This document shows positions 33,291 through 42,118 of a DNA stretch of 57,422 nt, in pieces. The DNA is taken from contig JACQZN010000081.1 of NCBI GenBank assembly GCA_016213845.1, positions 1 through 57,422 of the forward strand. The letters run 5' to 3'. The translations under genes and the position numbers were made by a program. Below the pieces are notes generated by a model, which saw only the letters and a list, made by a program, of their open reading frames with translations, was not told the origin of the DNA and ran no database searches. Source of the stretch: Candidatus Wallbacteria bacterium. GTDB lineage: Bacteria; Muiribacteriota; UBA6191; JACPRK01. Position 1 is the first letter of the stretch. Each line of letters starts with the position of its first letter.

Positions 33291-34994
33291 CTACATCCGC
33301 TCGGGGACGGGGATGCCGAGGAGGTGCAGGGCGATGGCGAGGACGGTGCCGACGGCGGCGGAGAGGCAGAGCCGTGCGTCGCGCACGGCGGGTTCGCTCT
33401 TGAGGACGGGGTGCAGGTTGTAGAAGCGGCCGAAGGCGCGCGCCAGGTCGAGCGCGTAGTTGGCGGTGAAGGACGGCTTGAGGGCGGCGGCGGCGGCTTC
33501 GACGGTCTGGGGGAACTTCAGGAGCAGCATCATCACGGCCTTTTCTTCCGGAGTGGAAAGCTGACTCCAGTCCGCCGACTCCGGGACCTCCAGGCCGCCC
33601 TTGCGGAGGATGCTGGCGATGCGGGCGCGCGTGTACTGCACGTAGGGACCCGTGTCGCCCTTGAAGTCGAGCGCCTTTTCCCAGTCGAAGACCACGTCCT
33701 TCACGCGGTCGTTGGAGAGGTCGCCGAAGACGATCGCCCCCAGCGCCACCTGCTCGCAGACCTGCGCGTCCTGACCTTCCTCCAGGTCGCCGCCCCGCTG
33801 GGCCTGCTCCATGATCTGGCGCGCCATTTCGACGCCTCGGTCCAGCACGTCTTCCATGAAGACGACGTTTCCCGTTCGCGTCGCCATCTTCCCCTCGGCC
33901 AGCCGGTAGTGGCCGAAGTCGACGTGTACGAACTTGCCCGCCCAGGCCGGGTCCAGCTTCTCGAGCACCAGGAAGAACTGCTGGAAGTGCAGCTTCTGGG
34001 GGGCTCCGACGACGTACAGCACCCGGGCCGGCTGGAACGTCTCCATCCGGTAGATGGCCGCCGAGAGGTCTCGCGTGGCGTAGAGCGTGGCCCCGTCGGA
34101 CTTCTGGATGAGGCAGGGCGGCAGCTTGTGCGCCTCGAGGTCGACGACCTGCGCGCCCTGGCTTTCGACCAGCAATCCCGCTTGCTTCAATCGCGCGATC
34201 GTGTCCGAAAGCCGGTCATTGTAGAAGCTCTCGCCCGTGTAGTGCTGGAACTCCACCCCCAGCCGCGCGTAGATCCGGCGGGCCTCCTCGAGGCTCACCT
34301 CGCGGAACACTTCCCAGAGCTTGCGCGCCTCGGCGTCGCCGCCCTCGAGCTTGCGGAACCACTCGCGCGCCAGCTCTTCCAGCGCCTTGTCGCCCTTGGC
34401 TTCCTTGTTGAAGCGCACGTAGATGTCGAGCAGGTAGCGGACGTCGACCTGCTCCAGCGGCCGGTCGCCCCAGAGCTTGAAGCCCGCCATCACCATCCCG
34501 AACTGCGTCCCCCAGTCGCCCAGGTGGTTGACGCCGACGGTCTCGTAGCCCAGGTGCTTGAGGTGCTCCACCAGGGCGTGGCCGATCATCGTCGATCGCA
34601 GGTGACCGATCGAGAACGGCTTGGCGATGTTGGGCGATGAGTAGTCGACTACGACCCGTTCGCCGCGAGCGGGCTGGGAGCCGTAGGCGATCCCATCCTT
34701 GCGGATGCGCGGCAGGACCTCGGAGGCCACCGCGCGCGCCGAGAGCCGCACGTTGAGGTAGGCCCCCGCGACCTGCACCTCTTCCACGAAGTCGAGTCCG
34801 CGCACGTGCGGCGCCAGGTCGGCTGCGATCGCCTGGGGCGCTTTCCTCAGCGTCTTGGCCAGCGCGAAGCACGGGAAGGCCAGGTCCCCCATCGCCGCGT
34901 CCGGCGGCGTCTCGAGCGCGGCGGCCAGCTTCTCTTCGGTAAGCCCCGCGTGCGGGGCGAGCACGGCTGCGATCTTGCGCTTGAAAGTTTGCAT
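33291..34994 (-). CDS. argS: arginyl-tRNA synthetase
   Basis: 567 aa, normal length. Class I synthetase charging tRNA-Arg. N-terminal additional domain (about 1-85) with FPCFALAKTLRKAP; the HIGH motif appears as PFSIGHLRSTMIGH preceded by VDYSSPNIAKP; NHLGDWGTQFGM; ATRDLSAAIYR; DFGHYRLAEGKMATRTGNVV, which includes the KMSKS-like loop; a C-terminal DALR anticodon-binding domain ending in RDARLCLSAAVGTVLAIAL and LLGIPVPERM. Single gene, separated on both sides; TAACAT 9 nt before the ATG is a possible leaderless -10. Confidence 0.97.
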   Translation of the reverse strand: MQTFKRKIAAVLAPHAGLTEEKLAAALETPPDAAMGDLAFPCFALAKTLRKAPQAIAADLAPHVRGLDFVEEVQVAGAYLNVRLSARAVASEVLPRIRKDGIAYGSQPARGERVVVDYSSPNIAKPFSIGHLRSTMIGHALVEHLKHLGYETVGVNHLGDWGTQFGMVMAGFKLWGDRPLEQVDVRYLLDIYVRFNKEAKGDKALEELAREWFRKLEGGDAEARKLWEVFREVSLEEARRIYARLGVEFQHYTGESFYNDRLSDTIARLKQAGLLVESQGAQVVDLEAHKLPPCLIQKSDGATLYATRDLSAAIYRMETFQPARVLYVVGAPQKLHFQQFFLVLEKLDPAWAGKFVHVDFGHYRLAEGKMATRTGNVVFMEDVLDRGVEMARQIMEQAQRGGDLEEGQDAQVCEQVALGAIVFGDLSNDRVKDVVFDWEKALDFKGDTGPYVQYTRARIASILRKGGLEVPESADWSQLSTPEEKAVMMLLLKFPQTVEAAAAALKPSFTANYALDLARAFGRFYNLHPVLKSEPAVRDARLCLSAAVGTVLAIALHLLGIPVPERM

Positions 34995-35106
34995 GGGAGA
35001 CGGATGTTACCAGACGGGATTTGACAACGTCCACCGCCGCCACGTATCAAGGGAGCCGGTCGCCCCGTACTCTCCAGCCCTTCGGACCCAAGGAAGACAC
35101 CCTTCG

Positions 35107-36075
35107 ATGGCCCAGTACATCCTGCACGTCCAGGAGGAGTTCCACGGCCGGACCCTGCTGGAGTTTCTGAACGCGTCGCTGCGGGACTTCCTGAAGGGGA
35201 CTATCGACCGGCTCATTCGGGAGGGGTGCGTCGAGGTCGAGGGCAAGAAGCTCACGGGGGACTGGCGGCTGCTCAAGGGGCTGGAGGTCCGGGTCGTCAT
35301 CCCGGAGGGGTTCGACTCACCGGCGACGCCCAGGCCGATGCCGCTGGAGATTCTTCTGGAAGACGACTGCCTCATCGCGGTGAACAAGCCTCCTGGCTAT
35401 TCGACGACGCCGGGGTATGGGCAGGAGCGCGTGTCGCTCCTGGAGGGGGTCTGGCATCATCTGCGGGAGGCGAACATCAAGCCGCGCATCGTCAACCGGC
35501 TCGACAAGGACACCAGTGGCGTCCTGGTCTTCGCCAAGGACGATCGCTCCCACGCGTTCCTGGGGTCTCAGTTCGAACAGCGGATCGTGGAGAAGCTCTA
35601 CCTGGCCCTGGTGAGCGGCGAGATGGCCGACGACAGCGGCGTGGTGGAGCTTCCGATCGCCCAGCACCCGCGTCGCCCGGCCCGGATGCTGATCAACATG
35701 AAGGAGGGCAAGGAGGCCGTGACGCGCTGGCGGGTCGCCGAGCGCTTCACCGGCTTCACGCTGCTCGAGGTGCGACCGAAGACCGGCCGCACGCATCAGA
35801 TCCGCGTTCACCTGAGCGCCATCGGCCACCCGCTGGCGATCGACCCGCTCTACGGCAGCAAGCACCCGCTGATGCTGTCGGAGCTAAAGCCCGACTACCG
35901 CCCCCGCCAGACGCGCGAGGAACGGCCGCTGATCGGGCGGCTTCCGCTCCACGCCGCGGAGCTGACCTTCCGCCATCCGTCGACCGGTCAGGCGATGACT
36001 CTGGTGGCGCCGATGCCGAAGGACTTCCGCAGCATCCTGCGCGCCCTGCGCCGCTACCGCGGCAACGGCGGGTGA
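35107..36075 (+). CDS. RluA-family pseudouridine synthase
   Basis: 322 aa from ATG 35107 (AAGGAAG upstream). An N-terminal S4-like RNA-binding domain (FHGRTLLEFLNASLRDFLKG ... LIREGCVEVEGKKL) is followed by the RluA catalytic domain. The catalytic Asp is in IVNRLDKDTSGVLVFAK, where the usual HRLDxxTSG is NRLDKDTSG. Further motifs are LLEDDCLIAVNKPPG, VEKLYLALV and RPKTGRTHQIRVHL. It isomerises uridine in 23S rRNA or tRNA; RluC/RluD type by length, target not deducible. It overlaps nothing; the membrane-protein gene converges 13 bp downstream. Confidence 0.92.
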   Translation: MAQYILHVQEEFHGRTLLEFLNASLRDFLKGTIDRLIREGCVEVEGKKLTGDWRLLKGLEVRVVIPEGFDSPATPRPMPLEILLEDDCLIAVNKPPGYSTTPGYGQERVSLLEGVWHHLREANIKPRIVNRLDKDTSGVLVFAKDDRSHAFLGSQFEQRIVEKLYLALVSGEMADDSGVVELPIAQHPRRPARMLINMKEGKEAVTRWRVAERFTGFTLLEVRPKTGRTHQIRVHLSAIGHPLAIDPLYGSKHPLMLSELKPDYRPRQTREERPLIGRLPLHAAELTFRHPSTGQAMTLVAPMPKDFRSILRALRRYRGNGG

Positions 36076-36088
36076 GGCCCGCCGGTCC

Positions 36089-36724
36089 CTAGCGCGCGCC
36101 CATGCGGTGCAGCGTGGAGGCCATCCCGGCGATCGCCGGCAGGTAGATCCAGGCGGCCTGGTTCGGAATGCCGGCCTTGGAGCTGACGCGCAGCATCGTC
36201 TCGGAGAGCAGCAAAGTGGCTGCCGAGAAGCCAATGGCGTAGAGCAGCAGCACCACGTCCTGGCTCATGCGGGCGACGTCGGCCAGCGCGCGCTCCATCG
36301 GCTCCAGGTCGACCTGCACCTGGTAGTGGGCCAGTCCGGCGTAGAGCGCGGCGAGCGCGATTCCGACACAAAGGAGGAAGACCATCCACCGGCGGACCAG
36401 CCAGACCAGCACCTCGGTCCTGCGGCGCACGAAGACCTCCTTGCGCTCGCCGTTGACCTTGATGCGGTGCGGGCGGGCGGCGACGCCTACCATCTGGATC
36501 TTCAGGAAGCCGGTCACGATGAGGCTGATGGCGGCCGCCAGCATTGCCACCGAGTGGACCTGCGCGCCGAGCTCCGGCGAGGCGATACCCGCGGCCTGGA
36601 AGCCGTGGACGGCGACGCTGGTGCCGATGCAGGTGCCGATCAGCGCGCGCGCGGCGAACGCTACCGGAACGTTGAGGTGGGGGATGTCCTTTCGGCGGCT
36701 CTGGATGGAGGTGCTCTGGCTCAT
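36089..36724 (-). CDS. multi-pass membrane protein, hypothetical
   Basis: 211 aa from ATG 36724. About five hydrophobic segments: VAFAARALIGTCIGTSVAVH, VAMLAAAISLIVTGFLKI, MVFLLCVGIALAALYAGLAH, VVLLLYAIGFSAATLLLS and AAWIYLPAIAGMASTLH. A basic cytoplasmic loop (RPHRIKVNGERKEVFVRRR) lies between the second and third. No known family or motif. The upstream 235 bp carry a dispersed repeat. Confidence 0.65.
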   Translation of the reverse strand: MSQSTSIQSRRKDIPHLNVPVAFAARALIGTCIGTSVAVHGFQAAGIASPELGAQVHSVAMLAAAISLIVTGFLKIQMVGVAARPHRIKVNGERKEVFVRRRTEVLVWLVRRWMVFLLCVGIALAALYAGLAHYQVQVDLEPMERALADVARMSQDVVLLLYAIGFSAATLLLSETMLRVSSKAGIPNQAAWIYLPAIAGMASTLHRMGAR

Positions 36725-36831
36725 GACGTGGAGGGTCCTTTCGGGCAGGGTGTCCTGACTCTGCATCGAACGAAACGCGCCCGGAGTTGAGCCCGAATCG
36801 GCGGAAGTTGTCAGGGGGCGTTCATCGACAC

Positions 36832-36945
36832 GGTCCTTCGACACGGCCCTTCGACACGGCCGCTTCGCGGCCTGCTCAGGATGAGCGGGTCCTTCGACAA
36901 GCTCAGGATGAGCGGGAGGGGGGCTGCTCAGGATGAACGGGGGCG
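36832..36945. repeat. dispersed CCTTCGACAAGCTCAGGATGAGC-type repeat cluster
   Basis: Partial units in tandem: CCTTCGACACGG (twice), a CGGCCGCTTCGCGGCC hairpin, CTGCTCAGGATGAGCGG, the full CCTTCGACAAGCTCAGGATG followed by AGCGG, and CTGCTCAGGATGAACGG. Units of this sequence are, to my recollection, scattered in many unrelated bacterial genomes. It lies between the membrane-protein gene start and the stop of the barrel gene. Confidence 0.8.
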
Positions 36946-36959
36946 GTCCGGCGATTGGG

Positions 36960-38363
36960 TCAGAAGCTCCAGGTGACGTTGCTGTAGAGCGTGCGCGTGG
37001 AGTCGGCGGCGCCGGCGGCGTAGGCTGCGCCAGGGTAGAAGCGGCCGTACTGCAGCGTCCATGCGAGGTCGCTGAAGAACCGCCAGCCGAGAAAGAGATC
37101 CAGCGCCTCGCCAACGTCGTCGGAGGGCAGCGTGGCCTGGGGATCGCTGATGCCCCCGGTCGCGTCGTCCTTGCGGTAGAAGCTCAGCTTCCCGCCCACC
37201 GTCAGGTCCTCGAAGTCGGGCGAGTCGTCCCACGGCTTGGCCGAGGCCCCCAGCCTCAGGACGCGCAGGTTGGAGAGCCTGGGGTTGAGCGCGATGCCGA
37301 GGTCGTAGCGGCCGAAGCCGAGAAAGTTGCCGTCGTCGCGGCCGGGAGTGTTGGCGCTGACGGTGCTCACGCCGGGCAGACGGCCGCTGTCGCCCGAGCC
37401 GAACAGGTATTCGGCGGTGAGGACCGGGCGCATGGGGCGGTCGTCGTGATACGTGAGCGTGCCCAGGCCGGCGTGGGCGCGGATGTCGTTCGGGCGGGCG
37501 GCGGCGCCGGCGCCGAGCGCGAAACTTTCGCCCTGCTGGTAGATGCCCTCGACGTGGTAGTCGACGTGGCCGGAGAACCGCCCGTCGAGCCCCAGCCCGA
37601 CGTAGTCGGAGTCGTAGTGGAAGGCCTGGCCGGCGACGCTGATGCCGGCCGGCTGGGCGCTCTTGTCGCGCTCGGTCAGGATGTAGGCGAAGAGCTTGCT
37701 GTCGTCGGCGCGCTGGTAAGTGACGTCGAGCCCATTGAAGATGCGGTGAGGCCCGCCGATGTTCGGGTCCAGGTCCAGCTCCTGCGGCTTGTTCTTGCCG
37801 AAGAAGCCGTTGATCCCGAAGTTACCCCGCTGGCGGTAGCTGCGGACAGCGTCGAGGGTGCCCGCCAGCACGAGCCCTCCGCCGTAGCGGATGTACTGGC
37901 GCCCGATGCGGTGGTTGACGCCGAGGAGTTTCGTGTCGACGTACGCGAGATCGAGGTCGAAGCCGCGGTTGGGCAAGCGCGGGGCGGAGAAACCTGGGGG
38001 CGTGCCGAAGTCGTAGCCGACGGCCCGCAGGCGCACGTGGGCGTTGGAGCCGTCCCTGAGCCAGACCCGGCTCCAGAGCCGAAGCTCGGAGAGCAGGAGC
38101 GACGTGACGGCGTCCGCTGTGTTCTTGTCGTTATCGTCCTCGGAGAAGCTCGCTGCCGTGACGCCGGTCCAGCCGCCGGTCTGGAAGTCGATGCTGGCCC
38201 GCCGGCCGGCGTTGCGCCAGCCGACGTCGAAGTCGCGCGGGGCCAGCAGGTCGTCGGCCCGGCGCGCGGCCGGGGTGGCCGCCAGGGGCGCGGCAGCTGC
38301 CCCGCCGTTGAGCAGCGCCACCGCCAGCAGGAGCGCTCCGAGCGTGCGTCGCATCGCGGTCAT
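36960..38363 (-). CDS. alginate-export-type outer-membrane beta-barrel
   Basis: 467 aa. A signal peptide covers residues 1-24 (ALLLAVALLNGGAAA). The mature protein is a succession of amphipathic strands: VRLRAVGYDFGTPPG, FDLDLAYVDTKLLGVNHRIG, RQYIRYGGGLVLAGTLDAVR, GLDVTYQRADDSKLFAYIL and others. It ends SNVTWSF, a C-terminal aromatic beta-signal for BAM insertion. The RxIGRQYIRYGGG segment is typical of the Alginate_exp (AlgE-like) family, which forms 18-strand passive export or uptake barrels. Its ATG overlaps the stop of the beta-helix lipoprotein gene, so the two are translationally coupled; the pair suggests a surface pathway for an unknown polymer or small molecule. Confidence 0.85.
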   Translation of the reverse strand: MTAMRRTLGALLLAVALLNGGAAAAPLAATPAARRADDLLAPRDFDVGWRNAGRRASIDFQTGGWTGVTAASFSEDDNDKNTADAVTSLLLSELRLWSRVWLRDGSNAHVRLRAVGYDFGTPPGFSAPRLPNRGFDLDLAYVDTKLLGVNHRIGRQYIRYGGGLVLAGTLDAVRSYRQRGNFGINGFFGKNKPQELDLDPNIGGPHRIFNGLDVTYQRADDSKLFAYILTERDKSAQPAGISVAGQAFHYDSDYVGLGLDGRFSGHVDYHVEGIYQQGESFALGAGAAARPNDIRAHAGLGTLTYHDDRPMRPVLTAEYLFGSGDSGRLPGVSTVSANTPGRDDGNFLGFGRYDLGIALNPRLSNLRVLRLGASAKPWDDSPDFEDLTVGGKLSFYRKDDATGGISDPQATLPSDDVGEALDLFLGWRFFSDLAWTLQYGRFYPGAAYAAGAADSTRTLYSNVTWSF

Positions 38364-40075
38364 CTCACGCTGGCCGGCGCGCCCGCGCCCGCGATCGGGG
38401 CCGTCGCGGCGGCCAGGATGGCGTCGGCGCCGAAGACCTGGAAGGTGCGGCTCTGGAAGACTCCGTCCACTGCGCCCGCGGTGGACGAATCGATTCCCGG
38501 CGCAAACCCCAGGTTGGCGAAGTTGTTCCCCCGGATGAAGTTGCCGCCGCCGCCCCCGGCGCTGCCGAGCACGCCGCCGCCGGCAGGGTCGAGCTTGGCC
38601 ACCGTCAGGAACCCGAGCGCGGCGCCGGAGTTGTCGATGAGCTCGTTGCTGACGATCAGCGGCTGCTTCGGGAAGGTGAGCGCAGCCTGGTTCACGGCGA
38701 TGCCCTGCGCGGCAGCCTGCGCGGAGCCGCTGCCGTCGAGCACCAGGTTGAACGAGATGACCGGATCGCTCTTGATGCTGACGATGCCGGCGACGGCGGC
38801 GCCCTGCACGGTGTTGTGGTCGAGCTCGACCCGGCTGCTGACGGTGGGGCTTCCCGAGAGGCTGTCGATCACGGCGACCCCGACTTCGAGGCCTCTCAGC
38901 AGCGCGCCAGACGTGGCGAACGAGCCGGTGACTGCAATGAGTCTATTTTGGGACACCGTCGCCGCGGAGCGCTCGATCAGGAGGCCGTGACGCGCAGCCG
39001 CCGTCGACACGCTCACCACGTTGGCGATGGCGATGAGCGACGAATCGGCGGCCGCCACCCCAGAGGTCGAGTCGGTCAAACGATTGCCCTGGACCAGAGC
39101 CGTGGAGCGCTCGAGCCGGACGCCGACCGCTGCGCGGTCGATGGTGTTGTCTACGACGAGCGGCGAGGAGCCTGTGGCGGCGATGGCGGTCGTGAGCTGC
39201 GAGAAGGCGCTCGAGGAGATCGTGGCCCGGGCGTTGGAGAGCTCGATAGCGGTGCCGTCGATCGACTGGAAGGCTGTGTTCGTCACGAGATTTCCGCTGG
39301 TGCCCTCGATGCGCAGGCGAGTCCCCGGCGAGCGGCCGAGCCCGCGGCGCAGCGTGGCCCTGGGGCCGGAGCCGCCCAGCAGGATGCGGCCCCGGATCAG
39401 CATGTCCGGCGCCTCCACGAGCGGGGTCGAGAAGACGACCTCGGTGCCGGCCTCGATGACCAGCGCGGCGCCGGGTTCGACCAGGATCGGTTCCGTGATG
39501 GAGTAGGGGCTCTGGCTTGCGACCATGCGCAGGTCCGCGGAGACCGTGCCGCCGTGGAAGGTGGCGGCCTGGGCCGGCGCGGTCTGGCGGAGCACGAACT
39601 CCACGAACTTGGTCTTGCCCGGCGCAAAGTCGACGACCTGCGCGCCGAAGAAGAGCGGGCCGCCGGCCGCGTCGAGCGCGTCGACCGTGACGCGCTTGGG
39701 GCCGGGCCGCACGCCCCGGAGGACCAGGTTGCCGGCGAAGGGCGGCAGGGCGATCGATGCCTGCCGAGCGACGCCGCTGGCCTCGGAGTCGCCGTTATAG
39801 ACCTGGAGCACCAGCTTGCGGATGTCCTGTGCGTTGGTCGACTCGCCCAGGAACTGAGGCACGCCTTCCGAGGCTGGTGCCGGGGGCAGCTCGCCCGCCG
39901 GGAGGTGCCAGGGCAGGGCCTTCAGGATGAGCGTCCGCTCCGTGCCGAAGGAGACCTCCCGCATCGGCTCGCCCCGTTCTCCGCAGCCGGCCGCCGCCAG
40001 GATCGCGGCCGCCGTCGTCAGGGCGAAGACCAGCCAGTGCAGAAGCCGGTCTCGGATGTCGAGTACGGTGTCCAG
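38360..40075 (-). CDS. right-handed beta-helix lipoprotein with probable CTG start
   Basis: 571 aa if started at CTG 40075. From the first conventional start (ATG 39964) it would begin after a perfect lipoprotein signal. Upstream in frame are LLHWLVFALTTAAAILAAAG then Cys (lipobox A-A-G-C), an open frame from the FecR stop (40103) and no ATG, GTG or TTG. GGAAAGAGAG lies 7 nt before the CTG. The mature protein has a beta-sandwich (VARQASIALPPFAGNLVLRG) and then about ten parallel beta-helix turns with N-rich ladders (VVDNTIDRAAVGVRLE, LVQGNRLTDSTSGVAA, TVSQNRLIAVTGS, VELDHNTVQGAAVAG, IVSNELIDNSGAAL), like carbohydrate-acting or adhesive beta-helix proteins. Coupled to the outer-membrane barrel. 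Confidence 0.8.
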   Translation of the reverse strand: MDTVLDIRDRLLHWLVFALTTAAAILAAAGCGERGEPMREVSFGTERTLILKALPWHLPAGELPPAPASEGVPQFLGESTNAQDIRKLVLQVYNGDSEASGVARQASIALPPFAGNLVLRGVRPGPKRVTVDALDAAGGPLFFGAQVVDFAPGKTKFVEFVLRQTAPAQAATFHGGTVSADLRMVASQSPYSITEPILVEPGAALVIEAGTEVVFSTPLVEAPDMLIRGRILLGGSGPRATLRRGLGRSPGTRLRIEGTSGNLVTNTAFQSIDGTAIELSNARATISSSAFSQLTTAIAATGSSPLVVDNTIDRAAVGVRLERSTALVQGNRLTDSTSGVAAADSSLIAIANVVSVSTAAARHGLLIERSAATVSQNRLIAVTGSFATSGALLRGLEVGVAVIDSLSGSPTVSSRVELDHNTVQGAAVAGIVSIKSDPVISFNLVLDGSGSAQAAAQGIAVNQAALTFPKQPLIVSNELIDNSGAALGFLTVAKLDPAGGGVLGSAGGGGGNFIRGNNFANLGFAPGIDSSTAGAVDGVFQSRTFQVFGADAILAAATAPIAGAGAPASVR

Positions 40076-40102
40076 TTCGCGTCTCTCTTTCCGGGCGCCC
40101 CC

Positions 40103-40861
40103 TCAGGGCGCCGTCAGGATCTCGAAGCGGAAGGCGAGCGCCGAGTCCGCAGTGAAGATGGACGCCAGCTCGGAGACCGACTGGCTGGTGGTCTGATCGG
40201 CCAGAGGCCGGTGGTGGACCTGATTGAACTCTCGAGCAGACTCGAGCTCCGAATCGTCGCTCCCCGGTACGGCGACGTCGGGGAGCCGGCCGGCGCGGTA
40301 CTCCTCGCGCGGGCTGAAGGCCCTGCCGGCGACGGTCCTGGCCGCCTGGCCGGACCCGATGCGCACCTGGCCGTTGCCGCGTGCCCGGGCCCGCGCCGGC
40401 CCTGCCAGCGACTCGACGCGCATCCCGAACTCCTCGGCGTAGGAGATGCGCTTCTCTCGCGCGTCGACGGAGGTCTCGCCGGCGTTCGTGGCCACGACGA
40501 AGCGATGACGCGGTGCGGCATGGGCAGGCATCTTGACGCGCACCGCTCCGATCCGCAGGTAGAGACGCGTGTCCAGCTTGCCCTTCACTCGGTGGTGGTG
40601 CTCGATCGCCATCTGCGTCAGGCCTTGCACCAGGACATAGACCGGACCCGGGAGCTCGAGCACCACGGAGGCCCTGTGTCCCGTCGAGAGGCAATCGCCC
40701 TCGCCCAGGATCATGTCCTCGGCCACTGGCCGCCACTGGCCGTCGGCCCTGCTGCGGGCCTCGGCGTCGGGCGACGTGGCGATGACTTTCACTTCGAGCG
40801 CGCTGGCGGCCTGCGCCAGGAAGAGCGCCGCGAGGACCGTGAGGATCGGATGCCGGGCCAT
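40103..40861 (-). CDS. FecR-domain secreted protein
   Basis: 252 aa from ATG 40861 (AGGTGG just upstream; GTG 40867 is also in frame). Signal peptide HPILTVLAALFLAQAASA. A FecR-like domain spans about 30-130: GQWRPVAEDMILGEGDCLST, ASVVLELPGPVYVLVQGLTQ and RLYLRIGAVRVKM. A second strand-rich part with RFVVATNAGETSVDAREKRI follows. Stand-alone extracytoplasmic FecR-like proteins without a sigma factor often sit with outer-membrane or surface-export genes; here it precedes the beta-helix lipoprotein by 27 bp. Confidence 0.8.
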   Translation of the reverse strand: MARHPILTVLAALFLAQAASALEVKVIATSPDAEARSRADGQWRPVAEDMILGEGDCLSTGHRASVVLELPGPVYVLVQGLTQMAIEHHHRVKGKLDTRLYLRIGAVRVKMPAHAAPRHRFVVATNAGETSVDAREKRISYAEEFGMRVESLAGPARARARGNGQVRIGSGQAARTVAGRAFSPREEYRAGRLPDVAVPGSDDSELESAREFNQVHHRPLADQTTSQSVSELASIFTADSALAFRFEILTAP

Positions 40862-40966
40862 GACCACCTGCCGCGATCGCCTGGGGACGGACGCCCCATG
40901 CCGCTCCGGATCATGTATCGGAGGGCTCCGGGGCGGGCGTGAGGCGCGCGCCCTGCGAGGGCGACG

Positions 40967-42118
40967 CTAGCGCGGGAAGAGAGCGGGCGGCGTGTCCTGG
41001 TAGCCTTCGCCGTTCAGCGCCTTCAGGAAGGCGACCAGCGCTCTGGCCTCGGCATCGGTGAGCTCGAGCGGCTCCATCTGGGAGTCGAGGTAGGGGTTGT
41101 CGATGCCGCCCTGGCGGTAGTGTTCGACGACGGCCTCGAGGGTGGGCAGCGAGCCATCGTGCATGTAGGGCGGGTGCAGGGCAACGTCGCGAAGCCCGGG
41201 TGTCTTGAAGGCGCCCATGTGGGCGGGGTCCTTCGTGACCTCGAAGCGACCGGCGTCCGCGAAACGCTTTGCGCGCGCGTCCCAGCCGATGCCGGTGTTG
41301 TGGAACCGCCAGTCGGTGAAGGAGTTTCCGACGAGCTGGAAGCGGTTCGCCTGGGCGCGCGCGGCGCGCAGGGAGGCGAACTTGGGGTCGGTCAGCACGG
41401 TGGCGACGTGGCAGCGGTCGCAGCGCGCCTTTCCGAAGAAGAGCCGGTCGCCGAGCTTCGCTTCCTCGGAGACTGCGCGCACCTCGCCCTGCCGGCGCCA
41501 GCGATCCCAGGGCGAGTTGCCCGAGATGCGCGTGCGCTCGTAGTCGGCGATGGCGGCTGTGATGCGCTCCAGAGTGACGACCGGAGTACCGAAGGCGCGC
41601 CGGAAGAAGGGGGCGTAGCCGGCGACGGCGGCGATCGCCCGCACGGCCACGTCGTGGCTGCCGCCCATCTCGCGATCGTTGGCTATGGGAGCCCTGGCCT
41701 GCTCCTCGAGCGTGACGGCCCGGCCGTCCCAGAATTGCTCTGCGAAAAAGGCAAACGCGACGTTGATGAAGCTGGGGGCCTTGCGCCGGCCGGTGCGGCC
41801 GCGGATGCCGCGGGCCACGGGGGCCGTGTCGCCAAACGCTGCGTTGGCGCGATGGCAAGTGGCGCATGAGACCGTTCCGTCGGCCGAGAGCCTCGTGTCG
41901 AAGAAGAGCCAGCGTCCGAGCCGTGCACGCTGGGGATCGGGCGGGGCCGGGAGGTCGCCCAACGCCTGGTCGTGGCCCACGGCCTGCGCCGGCAACGCCC
42001 GGACGGGGTTTGCGGCTTCGAGCTCGGCCTGTCCGGGGCTGCCCCCAGCGTGCGCGGGGGAGCACGCCAGGCAGGCGAGCAGCGTGAGGGTGCAGGCGAT
42101 GCGGACCAAGACCGTCAT
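40967..42118 (-). CDS. di-haem cytochrome c peroxidase family protein
   Basis: 383 aa. A signal peptide covers residues 1-24, with a Cys at LACLACS that could act as a lipobox. Two covalent haem sites: CATCH (85-89) and CDRCH (233-237). The domain order and motifs (LGRWLFFDTRLSADGTVSC, FWDGRAVTLEEQA, MGAFKTPGLRDVALHPPYMHDGSLP with a probable haem ligand Met, and LTDAEARALVAFLKALNG) match bacterial CCP/MauG-type enzymes, which reduce peroxide or oxidise a partner in the periplasm. Its ATG overlaps the cNMP-binding gene stop by 4 bp (ATGA), so it is coupled to a nucleotide-responsive partner. Confidence 0.93.
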   Translation of the reverse strand: MTVLVRIACTLTLLACLACSPAHAGGSPGQAELEAANPVRALPAQAVGHDQALGDLPAPPDPQRARLGRWLFFDTRLSADGTVSCATCHRANAAFGDTAPVARGIRGRTGRRKAPSFINVAFAFFAEQFWDGRAVTLEEQARAPIANDREMGGSHDVAVRAIAAVAGYAPFFRRAFGTPVVTLERITAAIADYERTRISGNSPWDRWRRQGEVRAVSEEAKLGDRLFFGKARCDRCHVATVLTDPKFASLRAARAQANRFQLVGNSFTDWRFHNTGIGWDARAKRFADAGRFEVTKDPAHMGAFKTPGLRDVALHPPYMHDGSLPTLEAVVEHYRQGGIDNPYLDSQMEPLELTDAEARALVAFLKALNGEGYQDTPPALFPR

